The notes under the pieces: generated by a model
The model's database searches: none
What the model saw: only the letters and a program-made list of their open reading frames with translations
Told to the model about the DNA's origin: nothing
DNA from: Acanthosepion lycidas
Lineage: Eukaryota; Mollusca; Cephalopoda; Sepiida; Sepiidae
Length of the DNA stretch: 64,000 bases
Assembly (NCBI GenBank): GCA_963932145.1
Contig: OZ010580.1
Coordinates: forward strand, 756,001-820,000
Direction: 5' to 3'
Shown here: positions 46,207 through 61,200 of the stretch, piece after piece
How positions within the stretch are numbered: the stretch's first letter is position 1
Layout: every line of letters begins with the position of its first letter
Program-made: the position numbers and the translations under genes

Positions 46207-49200
46207 CCATATTGTATTTATTTCCATACTAGGCCTGCTAAAGAGGTCTTCATAGCCTAGCATATATGCTGATTCTTTTAGACATTTGACTCACTAGTGT
46301 TCTTTAGTATTTTTACTTCATTCCACACAGGGGGTTGATGACCATCATTTCCCTCCATACATACTAGATTTCATTGTCTCATCCCTAATTACAGCTTTTC
46401 AATGTTCTTTTTGCCTTACTTTTAGGAGGCAGCTAGTTTCACCTTTATATTCTTTCCTACAACTGCAAGGGATATATTATAGTTTTTTGTCATATTTTCC
46501 TCTGTGTTAGGCTTGACTCAGCAGTGATTTCTCCATAGAATCAAGTTGCTTCTGTATATTGTCCTGATATTGTATGGACCACAGATTTTCTGAATTTTCT
46601 TTTGATGAGATCTTGACTGTGGTCTTCTCCCTCCACCCTTCTGTTTCTGACTCCAAAAACTGATGTTATTTTTACAGGGTAGATGTTATTCTTAAAGGTA
46701 CATTCAGTGCTGATCATTTCCTGTTTGTATGTGTCTGGGTTACTACTTTTGATTTTTGCATAGTGTTGTAGGCATTGGGTGATGTCTAGCTTTACACTGT
46801 GTAGATGGTGGGAATTGAAGTTGAGGTATAGCCTGAAGAAGATTGGCTTGTGTTATATGAATGTCTTGAACCTATTCTCTGTGTAAATTATTAGTACATC
46901 CCATAAAGCCAGTTGATTATTTTCTTCTTCCTTTGTAAACTGAATCAAAGATCTTTCACAGAATCCAGTAGTATTTGTCCAGCTTCCTGGTAAAGTCAGA
47001 ATATCATGGCGTCATCTGTGTATCGCAGCCATAATGTCAGCTTCAGTGGTGCTGTTCTTAGTCATTTCCTCAAAGTATTCTATGTATATGTTTGTCATCA
47101 TTGATAACAATGGCGAACCAATAGCCAAGCTTTCCTCCTGTTAGTATATATCAGATTAATTGGAAGAATGTTGTCTGTACACAGAACATCAATATTTCCA
47201 TCAGGTTAACTGTTGGAATGCTAGTACATTCTCCAAGGGATGGGCTTGATTCCAGTCACTTTTGAACCACAGATAGAAAACTCTGGTGAAAAAGCTTACC
47301 ATATCCAAGCTTGGATGGGCACACCTCAGATGAATTCCTTAAACTGTTTTTCCCTGTTAGTGGATTGACTATATCCACCAGGAATCTGCTTAGTGTGTGG
47401 CATGCCTAGTCCCTGCAGCTGACTATAGGTCTCTATGGAATAGGTGGCAGCTTAGTGTAATGTTGAGTTAGCTGTCTATATTTATTCATTGTAACATAGC
47501 CTTTGGTCTTATTTAGGAATGGTGATAACTTCCTTTTTGGATCCTTATTCACCTTACTATAACTACCATCTGCAACTAGACTTGCTAATTTACATTTTAT
47601 TTACAAATGAGTTTTTTGGTGAACTTTCTGATGAGCTTTATTCAAAACACAAATGAAAATGTAAATGAAATTAATTCTGTGTTCCACAATGAGACTGACA
47701 TTAAAGTAAAATTATAAACATTACAGACAAAACCTCAGTTTTTCTGACCCAAGAATAATATGAGCTTGGTACCAATACATTTTGGTATAAACAATTTAGA
47801 CGACAGCTTAATATTCACAATACTTAGGCATCTGGTAGATAATGTCTTTTTTGCAGAAATCTCTTGAGAATAAAATGGATTTTATGACCCCATGAATTTC
47901 ATTCATAAGTCTAGAATTTTCCAAAGATTTTTTTCATCTGTTGTTTAGAAAATGTTATTTTGAAAAGATCAGCTGATTTAGCTTGATCCTATTTATTCTG
48001 TTTCTTTTACTTATAAATGGACTTTCCTCTTTACAGGAAAATGTTGATAAACTAAAATTTGATGATTTCTTCCGTGGGCCTGATGATGAGCTTCCATCAA
48101 AACGGGTTAGATTCAATGATAATATTGAAAAAGAAGAAGACAATCAAAGGTAAATACAACAAATACATTATTTCTTAATATATCCTTTATGACTTCTATT
48201 TTGCTATTGTGGTGAGAAAAGCTAAATATATTTTGTCTTTAATGTACACACTTGCCATGTTAGTCCCTCATTTAGAAAGCAGCAATAAATATCTATTTTG
48301 AATTTTCAAAACTTAAATTTTTAATTTTCAAACTTAAAGTACTTCTTGAAGTAAAGAAGATGATGTCAGTTTAGAACATTTTCCTTTTACTGCCTACATG
48401 AAAAAAAAGAATGTCTAACCAAATGGGTTAATGGACCAACAATTAAATTACAATAACCATGGAAATGAACAGCAATTTTTTTTCTTTTGCTAGATTTTTT
48501 GAACTCCTGACAACTGATTGTCTTGAGAACAACAAACTTTAAAAGTCAATTATGCATAAAGATTTTCATAACAATGTTGATTGGTACACCTTTTGTGTTC
48601 TTGAGAAATGAATCAATACATTGTATTAAATTTGACTGATTATTAATTTGCATTCTCTTGTGTCTTTTAATTCTTAGCAATTCTGGAGATTATGACACTC
48701 TTCCTGTCAGTAAGAAAAAGTCTAAACTTTTTGACAATGATAGTGAAGAAGAAAGTGATGGAGAAGCTATTTCTGATATCATTGAAGAACCTGGTGATAA
48801 ATCAACTTTTGAACTTCGTCAAGAAAGAGTAAATTTTTTTCTTTGTCTTTTTTTTAAGTCATTATAGTATACACATAATTGCCCCATTGTCTTTCAGTAA
48901 GGCTGACATTAATTCTTGACTGCTGACAATCCCTTACTTTTAGATTTTCAAGTCACAACAAATATATTGAGTGCCAAAACTTGCTTGAGCAAATTTTAGG
49001 TAAAGATTTACCAAATTCATATGTTAAATAATCAGATTTTACTTTCCGGCATTACATTTGCATTCCTTCATAGCCCGTGGTAGAGAAAATACAGCTGGGA
49101 CGACAATGTTAATAATGCTCCCCTTAAGAACATTAAGATTGGAGCTATCACAGCTAGAATATCTCAGAATGACCCTGCACACAGCAAGTGGTGCATAAAT

Positions 49201-52200
49201 TGGCAAACCTATGAGATGTTGGTTGATGTGAGTTCCCTTACTACAGATGTTTTATTGGAGATTGACAGACGTGTTATCAAGGATGTGTGTTGGCAATGGC
49301 CAGTAGGTGATGCACAACATATCAATCTGACAGAGCTGGATGCTATCCTGAAGGGCATCAATTTAGCACTACAGTGGGGCACAACAGGGTTGCACCTCTT
49401 CATGGACACCACATGTGTGCATTGGTGGGTATCTGACATGCTCACTGGGAAAAGCTAGAATGTATATGAGGGCAGCAAGCAAGATGCTGATCTGAAGATA
49501 GCTCATTCTTGAAAAGTTTGTCTATGTATGCAAATTATCAATTACCATGATGTTAGTGATGTCAAATCAGAATTGAGCAGACAAGCTCACAGGAGTATTG
49601 CAATAATGGTATAATGTGATCCAGGAGGAGATTGAACTGGCATAACCTATATATGCTTTGATGGTGAATGAAAAAGATCAGAGTGGTATATGACAGACAA
49701 TGTACTTTGTGAGAAAAATGGCATCAATAGCAATGGAATGTAAGGAATAGCAATTAACTAACCCAGTCTCAACTTGTTGGCCACAATACAACTTAAGTGT
49801 GAATGATATATTGTTGTAATGGAATGTCCCACACTCCGTATCGTATATGTGGACAGACTATATCAGTAGATATATATAGTGAGCACAGGATATACCTGGT
49901 GGACTTGCTTTGGGAATTACTAGCTTGCTAATCAATTCCCTGTCTTTCAGTCATGTATTCTCTTTTACAATAAACCTCTCTTTCTTTCATCTACGTGAGT
50001 GTTGCTGTTCCTTTCACTCGAGTACCACCTTTGTTTGTAACCTCTAAGGATACAACATATATGAACCCTTGTTACCCTTTATGGTGGACAACACTAATAT
50101 AATCAACTGTGGCCCCACTCAATTTACAATATAATGATCTCTGCATCAGCAAGATACAAGAAACATCATTCAACATTTCAAGGCCATTTTCTATGAATGG
50201 AGTCCGATGACAGAAATCCTAACCATACTGTATTTTGCATGTTGCTTAAAGATTTCTTAAATGACAGGTAGGGGTGGGTAACTTTGTTTCAGGTGTGCAT
50301 ATATTTCCATAAGCAATGATATTGGTGAAATATACTATTTTAGCATAAAGAGGATTGCTGCAAGGAAGTAATATTCCATAATGGAAGCAGTGTATTGGCA
50401 CAATGACACACTGTCCACTACTGCACCCACCAATCTGATTCACTATTACCAATTCAGAGTGAAGGGAAACAATGCAATATTATCATTTGATCATGTGAAG
50501 GATTGAATCGTCTACAGAGTGGGAAACCCAAGTGTAGGTAAAAGTTCCACATTGCTGGTGTACCTTCCAAGTATCAAGTGGGTTACATGACAAACATTGT
50601 TAGTCTACAAACAATGATAATTGATGGAATGCCACAGCATGTAAAAGATCTCTGCCCCATCATAGACTCAGGCACATCGATGTGTGACACCAATGATGAT
50701 TTAACATCTGATAGTGAACAAGTAATTGAACTCAGTGAATCCAGTGTGTCTACAGATGCATATATCCTGGAGACTGATCAAAATATATCCAATGATTCCT
50801 TGGTAAGCAACTCCTACAACAAAACACCAGGATGAAGAGACCTGCCTCAGATTCTCCTTTTTGTGATTGTGAGATCTGGTAGTGTGGTGAAGAAAATAGT
50901 GACTTACCTTGTCAAAACAAGCACCAGCATGTTTCATGTGTTATCCACTGTCTTTACATAAAGAACATCATGCAAATTTTTGTTGTTCCTCAACAAATTA
51001 CTGACTTTCCAACATACAAATAAGCTGAGTGCCTCAAGCAATAATGGAGTTGTTTTTTGTTTGCTGCAGTGTGTGAAGGGTGGTTTTGTAACCTACAAAT
51101 TACAGATTTGCAACTTTTGCACTGTGGATATTTTTTTTTTTTTTCCACTTCTAGAACTCTTCATGAACAAATATGTACCAACTTTCATTAAAAATGACAC
51201 ATGACAAATTCTTCAGGGGCCAGTGTGATGAATACTATTTTCACACTTCATGTGTCACTATATACTTAATCATTAGTGTAAATGAAGTTTTACATATTTT
51301 GTCTCCCTTGAACTGATGATGCCAGATGGTAGTGTTTGTTATATAAGTGATAAACTATTTATAAAGCTGTAAGGTGAAAAATATGACTCTGTCAAAGAGT
51401 AGAACATGATAACTACAAATGAAAAAAAAAAAAAACTTAAAAAGTTGTAATTTCGAAGGTATAAATGAACTAATTGATTGCTTTAATGTCAAAATGATAG
51501 TTTAAAAAAGGATCTACCATGAATTTCTGTTGTATTTTCTCTTGTTAATTTTTTTATTAACTTTTGTAAAACTCAGATCCATACTTATATAATCTTTTAA
51601 ATTTCTGTTTATTACATGAATAATGTAAAGCAATAATTTTGTATTGAAGTTCCTTGATTATTTCTTAATAACACTGAATGGCTTGATTGTAACATGTCTC
51701 ATAATGATGAGTTAATTCCAAACAGATTAATACTAATAACAAAATGAAATTGATAATGGCATTCATAAAATGTGGTTGTTATATTCTGGCCAAATGCTTT
51801 AATAGGCTTGGACGGTTGTTTTTCAATTCCACAATCTGCCTTGGTCACAAATATTAATCACAGCCCAAATGAGTTGTGATGGCATAATAGACACAAGTGT
51901 TTTTCTCTTACAACAATTTATTGCACTGGGGTAATAAACCTGAGTGTAATCTTATTTAGTTCTGGCAGAAATGATGGTCAGTTTCTGTATGTTCAGTTTA
52001 AAGTTTTTCAAGAGAACCATGTTGGTTCAGACGATCATGAATTGAGAGGTGCTTACAGTGCAGTCTGAAAGCCTAGATTTTTTCGTTTATATTCACTAAG
52101 TAAATCCCTTCTTTCAAAAATTTGTTGGTATGAAGAAAAAAACCCACTGATGCTTGTCTTTCCACAACCTATTAAGATGTCGCTATGACAAGAATCCTTC

Positions 52201-55200
52201 TTCAAATTTTCCAGCTCCAGAAAAAGATTTCGCAACTAGAAAAAGCCAATGTTGCAGATAAATCATGGCAATTAAGTGGAGAAATTGGTGCCAGTGCTCG
52301 TCCAGAAAACAGTTTATTGGAAGAACATGTGCAATTTGACAGCACTTTAAAATTAGGTGAGGAACTCTTTGTTTTGTTTTTTTTTTTTCTTTTTTTATTT
52401 CTCAATTCATCTCTTTCTCTCTCTCTTTCTATATAATGTGCGTGTGTAGAAACATCTATTTACAAAGAATTTATACAAACTAGTCTTATTGAAAGCAACT
52501 AACAAAATCTGTTTTCATTTTTTTTTATTACATTTTTCCAGTTTTCATATAAACTGTTGCACATTTGGAAATTGTCCAAAATTCAGGATGTTTGAAAATT
52601 TAATATCATCTTCATCCTTAGACTTTATTGCTTATTTTTAACAAAACATGTTTGAATTATAAATATAAAACCAACCTAAAAGGTATACTAGAAATTTATT
52701 CTTTAAACAATATTCTAATACCAAAACTCTAAGTATACAAGTTAACATTTATTCAAAAAGTAAAATATTTTTTAAAGAATGAAAATCAACCAACAACATG
52801 CCAAGCTGCACTCACAGTGAAACACATTTTTAACTAAATGGATTCATTTCACACCTGTAACACATAAATACTACAAGGAAACCAACATGAGAAAACTATG
52901 TGAAAATACTGAAACTGTCAACATAATGTCCTACCTTAAAAAAATAGGCTTATACCAAAGCATATAACATCTGCAATAGATCATCTACAAACTATACATC
53001 TATAAAACATACATTTACTCTGAAAGTATAAAATTATGTACAAAATATCTAGTTGTAGGAATAAAATTGCATTCAAGTTATATTGTTGTAGCCATAAAAT
53101 TGCATACAAAATATTTAGATTTTGGCATTAAATAACCTGTAGAGGTTGATATGCCTCTAAACAAAAAAATCTAATGGTAATGAAATGGATAGCTTTTTAT
53201 TCCTTCCACAGTGAAAACAGTGACAGTATTTCCACTACAAAGGAGAGGGACAGATTAAAAATAGCTAAATGTCCACCAAATCAGATAAAATTGAAAAAAT
53301 ATGAGAAATATATGCTCACTGTGATGAATAAACTTAACTTCTGGGAGGTGAAAGACAATTTTCAAAGGAAGTGTAAAGAAGATTTGAGAAAAAGAAAAGT
53401 AAAACTATTTGTCTTTGATTATAAATGTAGGAAGGTGTACATGATGGAACCAAGTAAACAGAACAAAACAAATTTATTAATGAGGATGTGGCAAAGATTT
53501 ATAGAAAGGCACCAAATAATATAGCACATGATATATAAATGAAAACCAAGAATATAACTACAAAATTGAAGGTGAACAACCATGTTCCCAGCATTGTGAT
53601 ACACTGTCTGCATTTATAACAGTGAAAGACAAGAAGGAAAATGTTAAACTGAAGCTTGCATGTAGCCTCTTAAACTACACTGAGAATGATTGGGAGAAAC
53701 TTTGTAAAAAAAAAAAAAAAAAAAAAAATTACTGGATGGGTGTACATGGTGTGTTACAAGAGGTGTTAGAAATCAGCCAACAAAAATATACCAAAGCTAT
53801 CATTAATTTAATATTATAACAGATAAACAGAGGCTGATAGTTGTATATTTTGATATTCAAGATTGTCAGTGAAGAAACATCCAACAAAAATATAGATAGT
53901 GTCAAGCTGTACATAGATAAAAATGATTAGCAAACAGAAATAATTAAGGACACAGCCAAAATTTGTTATTATTTCACAATAAAGTAGATTAAAAAAGGCA
54001 ATCATGGTAGCTTTGATGTGACTATGGGAACTTGTGATGTCACAAATATGTGAAATTTGTCTAAATTAATGGAAATACTTTATGGCTATATCAAAATGAT
54101 AACTTAATGATTCTTGGTGGCTGCAATGGCAAGCAGAACAAAGAATTTAGAAAGGTTTTTAAAAATCTGGGTTTTGAGATTGAGAGGTGGGGGGGGCTTC
54201 TTTTATGTTACATATCATCTCTCCAAAGAGTATGCCAAAAAAGAATGTTAATATTCTATTTATATTAACTGTGTGAGAAAACGGGGGGGGAACAACTTCT
54301 TGCGACACAAAAAACGAACGCCTTCTTGCGACACAAGAACAAACGCCTTCTTGCAAACCAAAAACGAATGTGACACAACAACGAACGGCTACTTGCGACA
54401 CAACACTTTACGACAGCAAACGAGCAAAACGGCACCCAAGACTGCTGCCGATGGACAACCGACCGCAATGGCTTTTGTCACCCAAGAAAAGACACCAAAC
54501 GACTCGCGCGTCTTCTTGTAGTCCTCGGTCGAGTTCATTATGATACTCCAAGGTGTGCCCGGCGACAACACACACACGCAGTTCGAGGACGTTTCCGTGC
54601 ATGCTCGTTACACTTCTCCCTGATCTCTAGACCATACAAATGGCAATGTGGGGCAGGCCGTTTCTGCCTGGTGCTCCGTCTCAGTGGTATGGTCTCAAAC
54701 GCCGCCTCAGTGGCGCTCTCTTCAGACGTCTCGCTGAGCTCATCCCGCATATGTTCATCAGGCGTGCTACTCTCTGAGGTGTGCTCTTCCTGTGATTTTA
54801 TATAAACCATCGGGGCTTCATCATCATCATCAGAATAAGAACTATCGTGGTTGCTGACGGAATAATCCTTCCCGCACGCTGGACGCACATCTTTTATGTG
54901 GCGCAGTATTCCATCAACAGAGACGGAGTGTGGGCTATTAATTTGTGTCACCATACCCTTGCTGAACTGTCATACACCTTCCATGCAGATTTTTCACTCA
55001 GACAGTCTCTCCTACCGTATAAGGATTGGCAACTGTGTTGTCATGCACCAAAGCTGTGTCGATACCCTTAATGCGGACCCTGAAAGTGTAGGTTGCATTC
55101 GCCAGTGCAGTTGAAGCTGTTTTATTGTCCTTTGGGGTAACATTGTGCTAATATACAGCTTCCAAAACTGAACACTGTGTTCTTGTCGCGATGTGCTTTA

Positions 55201-58200
55201 TGATGGGATCTCTCAACTATCCCATTCCCCAATGGTATGTGGGCACAGCAAAATCATATTTGTACATTCCACATCTTTGCAAATGCGGCAAACCTCTCTC
55301 CCCAAAACGCTGCACCATTATCCGTAAGCAGTTCAACCGGCAGCCCTATTTCACAAAACACTACTTCCAGCTCCTTGATGATGCTAGCAGAGTCTTGGCG
55401 GTGCAAGGGCTTCCAAATGGCAAAACGACTGGGGCCGCAGTCTGTCAGCGTCAGGTATAGTTGATGTCCGAAATGGTTTACATCCATCACAACCCTGTGC
55501 CAATTTTCCGCAACATCAAACCTGCCCGGTTTCCAACACTCGGTGGCCGGGTCGATTGACTGTCATTCCTTGCATCCCTTAACCACCGCTCGCACCTCAG
55601 CTTTTGTTATTCTTGGGTCGATCAACTTCACAAAATAGAGTGTTCTCTTCACACCAGGATGTCCGCTGGATTGATGAATGGCTCGTACTTGAGCAACATC
55701 TCACTCTTCAGCCACAGCGCACATAGGTTCTCTGGGTTCTGTTATTTTGCGCATTTCATTTAACCATCGCTGCGGTACTCTAGTAAGTTGGTTGGCTCGA
55801 TTGTTGCACGACTTGACAAGCTCTACATCAATGTCCAGCTCGTATTCTAAGGCCAACTCTTGGAGTGTGGCTAGCTGACGTCTGATTAGCATCTCGGAGG
55901 CTGCCTTAGTGTGCACTCTCATCCATCCTGACAGAGTGTCAGCTACCCAGCGATGCACACATGCTGAGTCTGTCCGTAAATGAATGGTTTTGGCCTTCCA
56001 TTGTAATGCAAGGTTGACACCTCGCAACACAGCATCGAGCTCAGCCAAGTTGATGTGCTTGTCTTCGTGTACCGGTCGGAGCCAGCTTGCGTCTTCTGCC
56101 ATGGCACCATTGCTCTCCGCAACCACACCGGTGGCTAAGGAGCTTGCATCTATCTACACGGTTACATTTTGCTCACTGATGCACCAGTCACCTTTCACTG
56201 GATCGTCCTGGGCTAGTCTCTTAAAAATGTCGTTGATCATCTGGGCTAGAAAAGGGTCCTGCACTTCATCATCCCACCCATTGGTAACAGTGTTTGCCCT
56301 CCGCTTCACAAATGCCGTGGCGACACGTAACCAACCGCATACAGGAAAATGACCAGTCAACTTCCCGCACAGCGAGAAGACAATTCGGCGGGTACGTTTA
56401 TCGGGGACTACCGGAAGTTCACATCCACAATGCCATCGCAGTTTTCCTTGCTCCTCCCAGACATGCAATCCCAGTACACGTGTGCCAATTCTTAGCCGCT
56501 TCAGGGTCTTACTTGACAGACCAAACTGCTCCAAATGTTCCTTGACGCAGACCACAGAACACGCACTCTCATTAACAAAAACGTTGTCAATATAAGAGGA
56601 GGAGGCTGTGTTGACAATCTCGTTCTGGCTCAAGACGGTATTAACAATGGCCCGCATGATTAAAGGGGCAACATTGAGCCCAAATCCTAAGCAGGTTAGA
56701 CAATACCTTTGTCCCTTAATCTCCACTGTTTTGAATGGCCAAAGGGACTTGTCGATGTGTACCTGCAGATAGGCCTGGCGTAGGGCCAGCACTGCAGCAT
56801 TTGGTCTTTGCTGACGCCATTCCCGTAATTTTTGCGAACAAACATATGCGTTGGCCGTGTAAGTTTGTTTTCCTGCAGAATGGCCATGAGGGGGATTAAA
56901 CCCTTTGGGGTCTGAGTTCCTCCTCTGGGTAAGGAAGCAGCCAGCTGTTATCTATCCAAATCTGGAGTTCCCGATCATACTCCTCCCGAATTTGTGCGGG
57001 AGCTGGATATTCTGCCAGTCTATTTCTTAACGTACCTGGAGGTTGGTTGCCAGACCTCCGAGTGGTCCCATCGAATTCTACTTTAAAGTCGGGCTCGGTA
57101 ATGGTGATGGCAGCAACGACTGGTTCAACACACTGCGGAAACTTCACCTCACCGGTGCCAGTTACAGATATTCCTCCCAACTGTTTGATGGCATCTAGTC
57201 TGAGCAGGAAGTCAAATCCAGGTAGGTCTCTGTCCACGACTAGGGCTTCCATAGCAATGGAGGGCTTTGCACCAACGCTAACTTGCACCACTCTGATTCC
57301 ACAGCAGTCAAGTGCGCCTCCGTCTACTTTAAGCACACGTGTTGATTTTCTTGTCCATCGATAGCAAGTGATGGTCCATCGATGCTTGGTACCAGCACCT
57401 TTGGATGGTTCACGACCCAGGAGACAATCGCTCGCCCTATGATTGGGTCCATCACATTTATAGCACCTTGTGTGCTCATCTGTTTCCTTCAATTGTGCAG
57501 CCACTGCGGGCTGCTCCTTAGGACCAGTGCACTTCTTCAAAATAGCACGAGCTCATGCCAAAATATGTGACAAATCCAGGTCTTCCATCTGGGACGATGC
57601 TCTTAAAAGCTCCTCTGCATGCTCAGGCAATCCAGCAACGAATGTACACTGCAAACACTTTTCTGATACGCCACCAAACAGAACCACGAGTCTGCACAGT
57701 TGCCAAAAATACGCCGACCGTCTCCCCTGGCTGAAGGCAATGTGCTGCAAACTGCTTCCACGCAGAGAAGGGATCTATGGCGAAAGCTGTGTATAACGCT
57801 TTCTTAACGCAATTGAAGTTTGCGTGCTTCTCCTCACCCAATTGCTGGTACACAGCATATGCACCACCTGCCAAATGCATCGGAATAACACACTCAATTT
57901 GCTTCACACCACTCAACTGACATATTAGTTCCGCCTTCTCCAACCATTCCACTACTGACTGTCCAGAATCGCTTCCGTCGATCAGTGGTATCAGCTTCGG
58001 GTCGAAGGCCATAATGCTGAAATAGCTTGTGCGAGAAAACGAGAGAGAAAAAAAAACAAAAAAAAACAACTTCTTGCGACACAAAAAACAAACGCCTTCT
58101 TGCGAACCAGAAACGAATGTGGCACAAAAATGAACACCTACTTGTGACACAACACTTTGCGACAGCAAATGAGCAAAACGGCACCCAAGACTGCTGCCGA

Positions 58201-61200
58201 CGGACAACCGACCGCAATGGCTATTGTCGCCCAAGAAAAGATGCCAAACGACTTGCGCGTCTTCTTGTAGTCCTCGGTCGAGTTCATTATGGTACTCCAA
58301 GGTGTGCCTGGCGACAACACACACACGCAGTTCGAGGACGTTTCCGCGCATGCTCGTTACATTAACACATCATTAAACCATCCACTAGCCATTTTTAAAC
58401 AGATCCTAAAATCCATGAGACAGAATGTCCACAAATTCCAGTAATGGAGTTATTTCTGATCATGCCACAGCAGAGCATGAAGCAACGTTAGAGCTGATAT
58501 GCAGTGAATTTGATTTCCAAGAACTGTAAAACCAGGAAACATGCCAGAAAAAAGGAAGATTATTTTATTTACCCTCCCCACACACTCACTGTATCAGAGC
58601 TATGAAAATCGAAATTTGATAAGTATATTTTGTAAGCTAATTGGAAAACACTTCCTACTACTAAACTCCAGAAAATATTTACTAGAAACACAATAAAGTT
58701 GACCTGTTGTTGCTTGGACAATGTAATCTGACAAAAAAGTGTCTAAGCACTGTCTGCACATGATATAAATCTACCACCACTACACTATCATCACAGAAAT
58801 AAGATAGTGATTCTCAAACAAAAATTTATTCCTGCCATGTGATAAATATATCCAATATTGATTTTGTAAATGTGTAGTCATGTTTAGAAATTTACTTGAT
58901 CTAGGTCAACTTCTCCTGAGAATGAACACTTATTCTGATTTTTATCTGAACTAAATACCACTGAAACTTAGTTGTATAGACAATTAGTATTCATAGAACA
59001 TCTCCATTGATATTTACCCAAAGAGCTAAACATTTCTTTACTCACTTGTAATTTCTCTGTTGCCAGTAAAACATACTTGCATGTTTATTGTGAACTTACA
59101 ATTCATTGTCATTGTGTGAAGATGACTAATATGACCTTCAGCATTCTATGTAAACACTACATTCTGTGTATGAACAGGGTAGACTCTCCATTTGATCCCT
59201 ATTTAAGAGGACTGGTTCAAATCCTGAAGAGAAAAAGTTACACTTGATAGGATTAAGAATTTTGGGACTCGTAAATATGTTTCCCTGTTTGTAAAATCTC
59301 TAAGATTTTGGCTTTTACAGGATCACTAGTTTGGAGATATTCCATCTTAGAATTAAGTGATTTTTTTTATTGTCAAAGATAGTAAAATGCTGTAAAGGAT
59401 CTCCTGCACTTCTAAAAGCAACAATGCATTTGACATTAGTTTAGTCTATAAAATTTATTAATAAGTTCATCTGTAGTGTTAAAAAATGACTGCCATATTT
59501 AAGTAATTTTTTCAACTGCATTGATTATATTTTCTGCATGCTTAATCTAGGATTTTATCTACAATTTACTTGTGTTGTACAGAATTCTGCTTTTTTTTTA
59601 AAGTCATTAAAAATAAAAATCTCCAGAGAAAGCAAACTCAAAGCCAAAGAAAAGTATTTAAACAGAATGTATTAGCAACCTCACTCTACTAATGAGATAT
59701 TCAGTTATGATGATACTAGATATGTTTGCTTATTGGCATCAGTTAATGGCTCCTTTTTTCATAGCAATGAACTATCTCACTACTGAGAAGGAAAGATCAT
59801 GATGTGTGACCAATAAATATATAGTTGCATTGTTTTATAGAATAGATTTGTGTGTGTTTACTGAAGAATGTTTAATTAGAGAAAGGAACTGATCAGAAAA
59901 TAATTGTTTTTCCACCTAACTCATGAAAGAAGTCAATGAAGATTGTGATGTTTCATTCTTGAGATTTAAAATTGACTTTAGCAAATTAATGTCTTGTTTT
60001 TATGATATGCTCTATGATCATTGCAAAAAAAAGTTGGCCTTTTTGTGAAATGTCTGTGATGGGGGTACAAGGAAAAGAAGATATCAAAAAACTTGAAACA
60101 GTTGTTAATTGGTAAATTTCACGTGTACAAATGGTGTTCAGTGCTAACTTCAGGCATCCTTGTCATGTATATCATCATTCATTTATCCTATGCAAGCAAC
60201 ACTCACAGTGGACAAAGAGACAAATTACCCATCTGTAATACTTTTTTATTTTTAATGAGGACCTGTCACATTTTCATTATGACTTCTTGTTTAACTCGGT
60301 GTGATTAAACTGAAAATAATTCTGAAACTTTTGTTAAAATATTTTTTAGCTCCTGAAATCACTGAAGACACCACAAAGACATTGGAAGATTTAATTATTC
60401 AAAGGATAAAAGATCAGGTATATGTATTTTTTATGTATTCTTTACTTTTTTTTCTCATTGATTTTGCAGTGAACTTTCATCAGAGAAATACTTTACTCTT
60501 GGTACTCTTCAAAATTTAATTCATGATGAAAATTATTTAAAGAAAATTAATCTTACATTTTAACTTTAAAAAAAAGTTCTATATGATATCCAAAATTAAT
60601 GATAACAATTTAGCTTTGTATATTGGTTTATTTGTACTGCTTTCTAGCCTTCCATGGGTGTCTGTCATATTTTGGAATGTTGAACCATGATCTAACAGAG
60701 GAATGGAAGCATGTATTTATTCTCAAACAAATGTCATGTCCATTATCCATCTTTGTAAATTTTTTAATTGCCCAACACTCTCTTTATGTCGAAGTTTAAC
60801 ATCCCAAAATATGGTGGATATTCAAGGAAGGAAAACAAGGAAAAAATGAGTCCAAATACACCAATGATTTACTTTAAAAAGATTTTTGTTTCTAGCGTAT
60901 ATTTTTAAAAAATTCCAGATGTCTCCGTTATCTCCTTTTAACAAGGACATATGGCCTAGGGATAAAAGTGTTGGTTGGATCCAGGGATTTGACCCAAAGA
61001 GTTGTGAGTTCAGTACCTGGCTACTGCAGTGGTGAACAAAAAGTTGAGTTAAAGGGATATAACTGAGACATCTGGAAGAGGCATAGCATGTGGAACTAGA
61101 ACAATCTACCTCAGTGGATGAAATAAAGGGTTCAGTTCTAAATTCCAATCACCTGGAGAAAACTGGAGCATACAACATCTGAAACATCGTGAATATGACA

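Larger units (their letters stand above)
54270..58361 (-). mobile_element. 4.09-kb LTR retrotransposon, TTAAC target duplication
   Basis: This is a complete but inactive LTR retrotransposon in MPHOSPH10 intron 5, antisense to the gene. LTRs lie at 58,028-58,361 (5') and 54,270-54,612 (3'), both starting TGTAACGAGCATG and ending CACA. The 5-bp duplication TTAAC flanks it (54,265-54,269 and 58,362-58,366). Gag starts 16 bp after the 5' LTR. Domain order is gag with CCHC knuckle, protease region, RT, RNase H, integrase, which fits Ty3/Gypsy (BEL/Pao is not excluded). A polypurine stretch (AGGGAGAAG) lies directly before the 3' LTR. The LTRs differ by scattered substitutions and a 27-bp duplication, and frameshifts and stops break the frames, so it is old. 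Its GC content is well above the host intron. Confidence 0.93.

Noticed and set aside
53174..53819. Lys-rich frames as a host gene
   Set aside because: They are interrupted, lack clear splice borders and match no family I know; recorded only as an unexplained part of intron 5.
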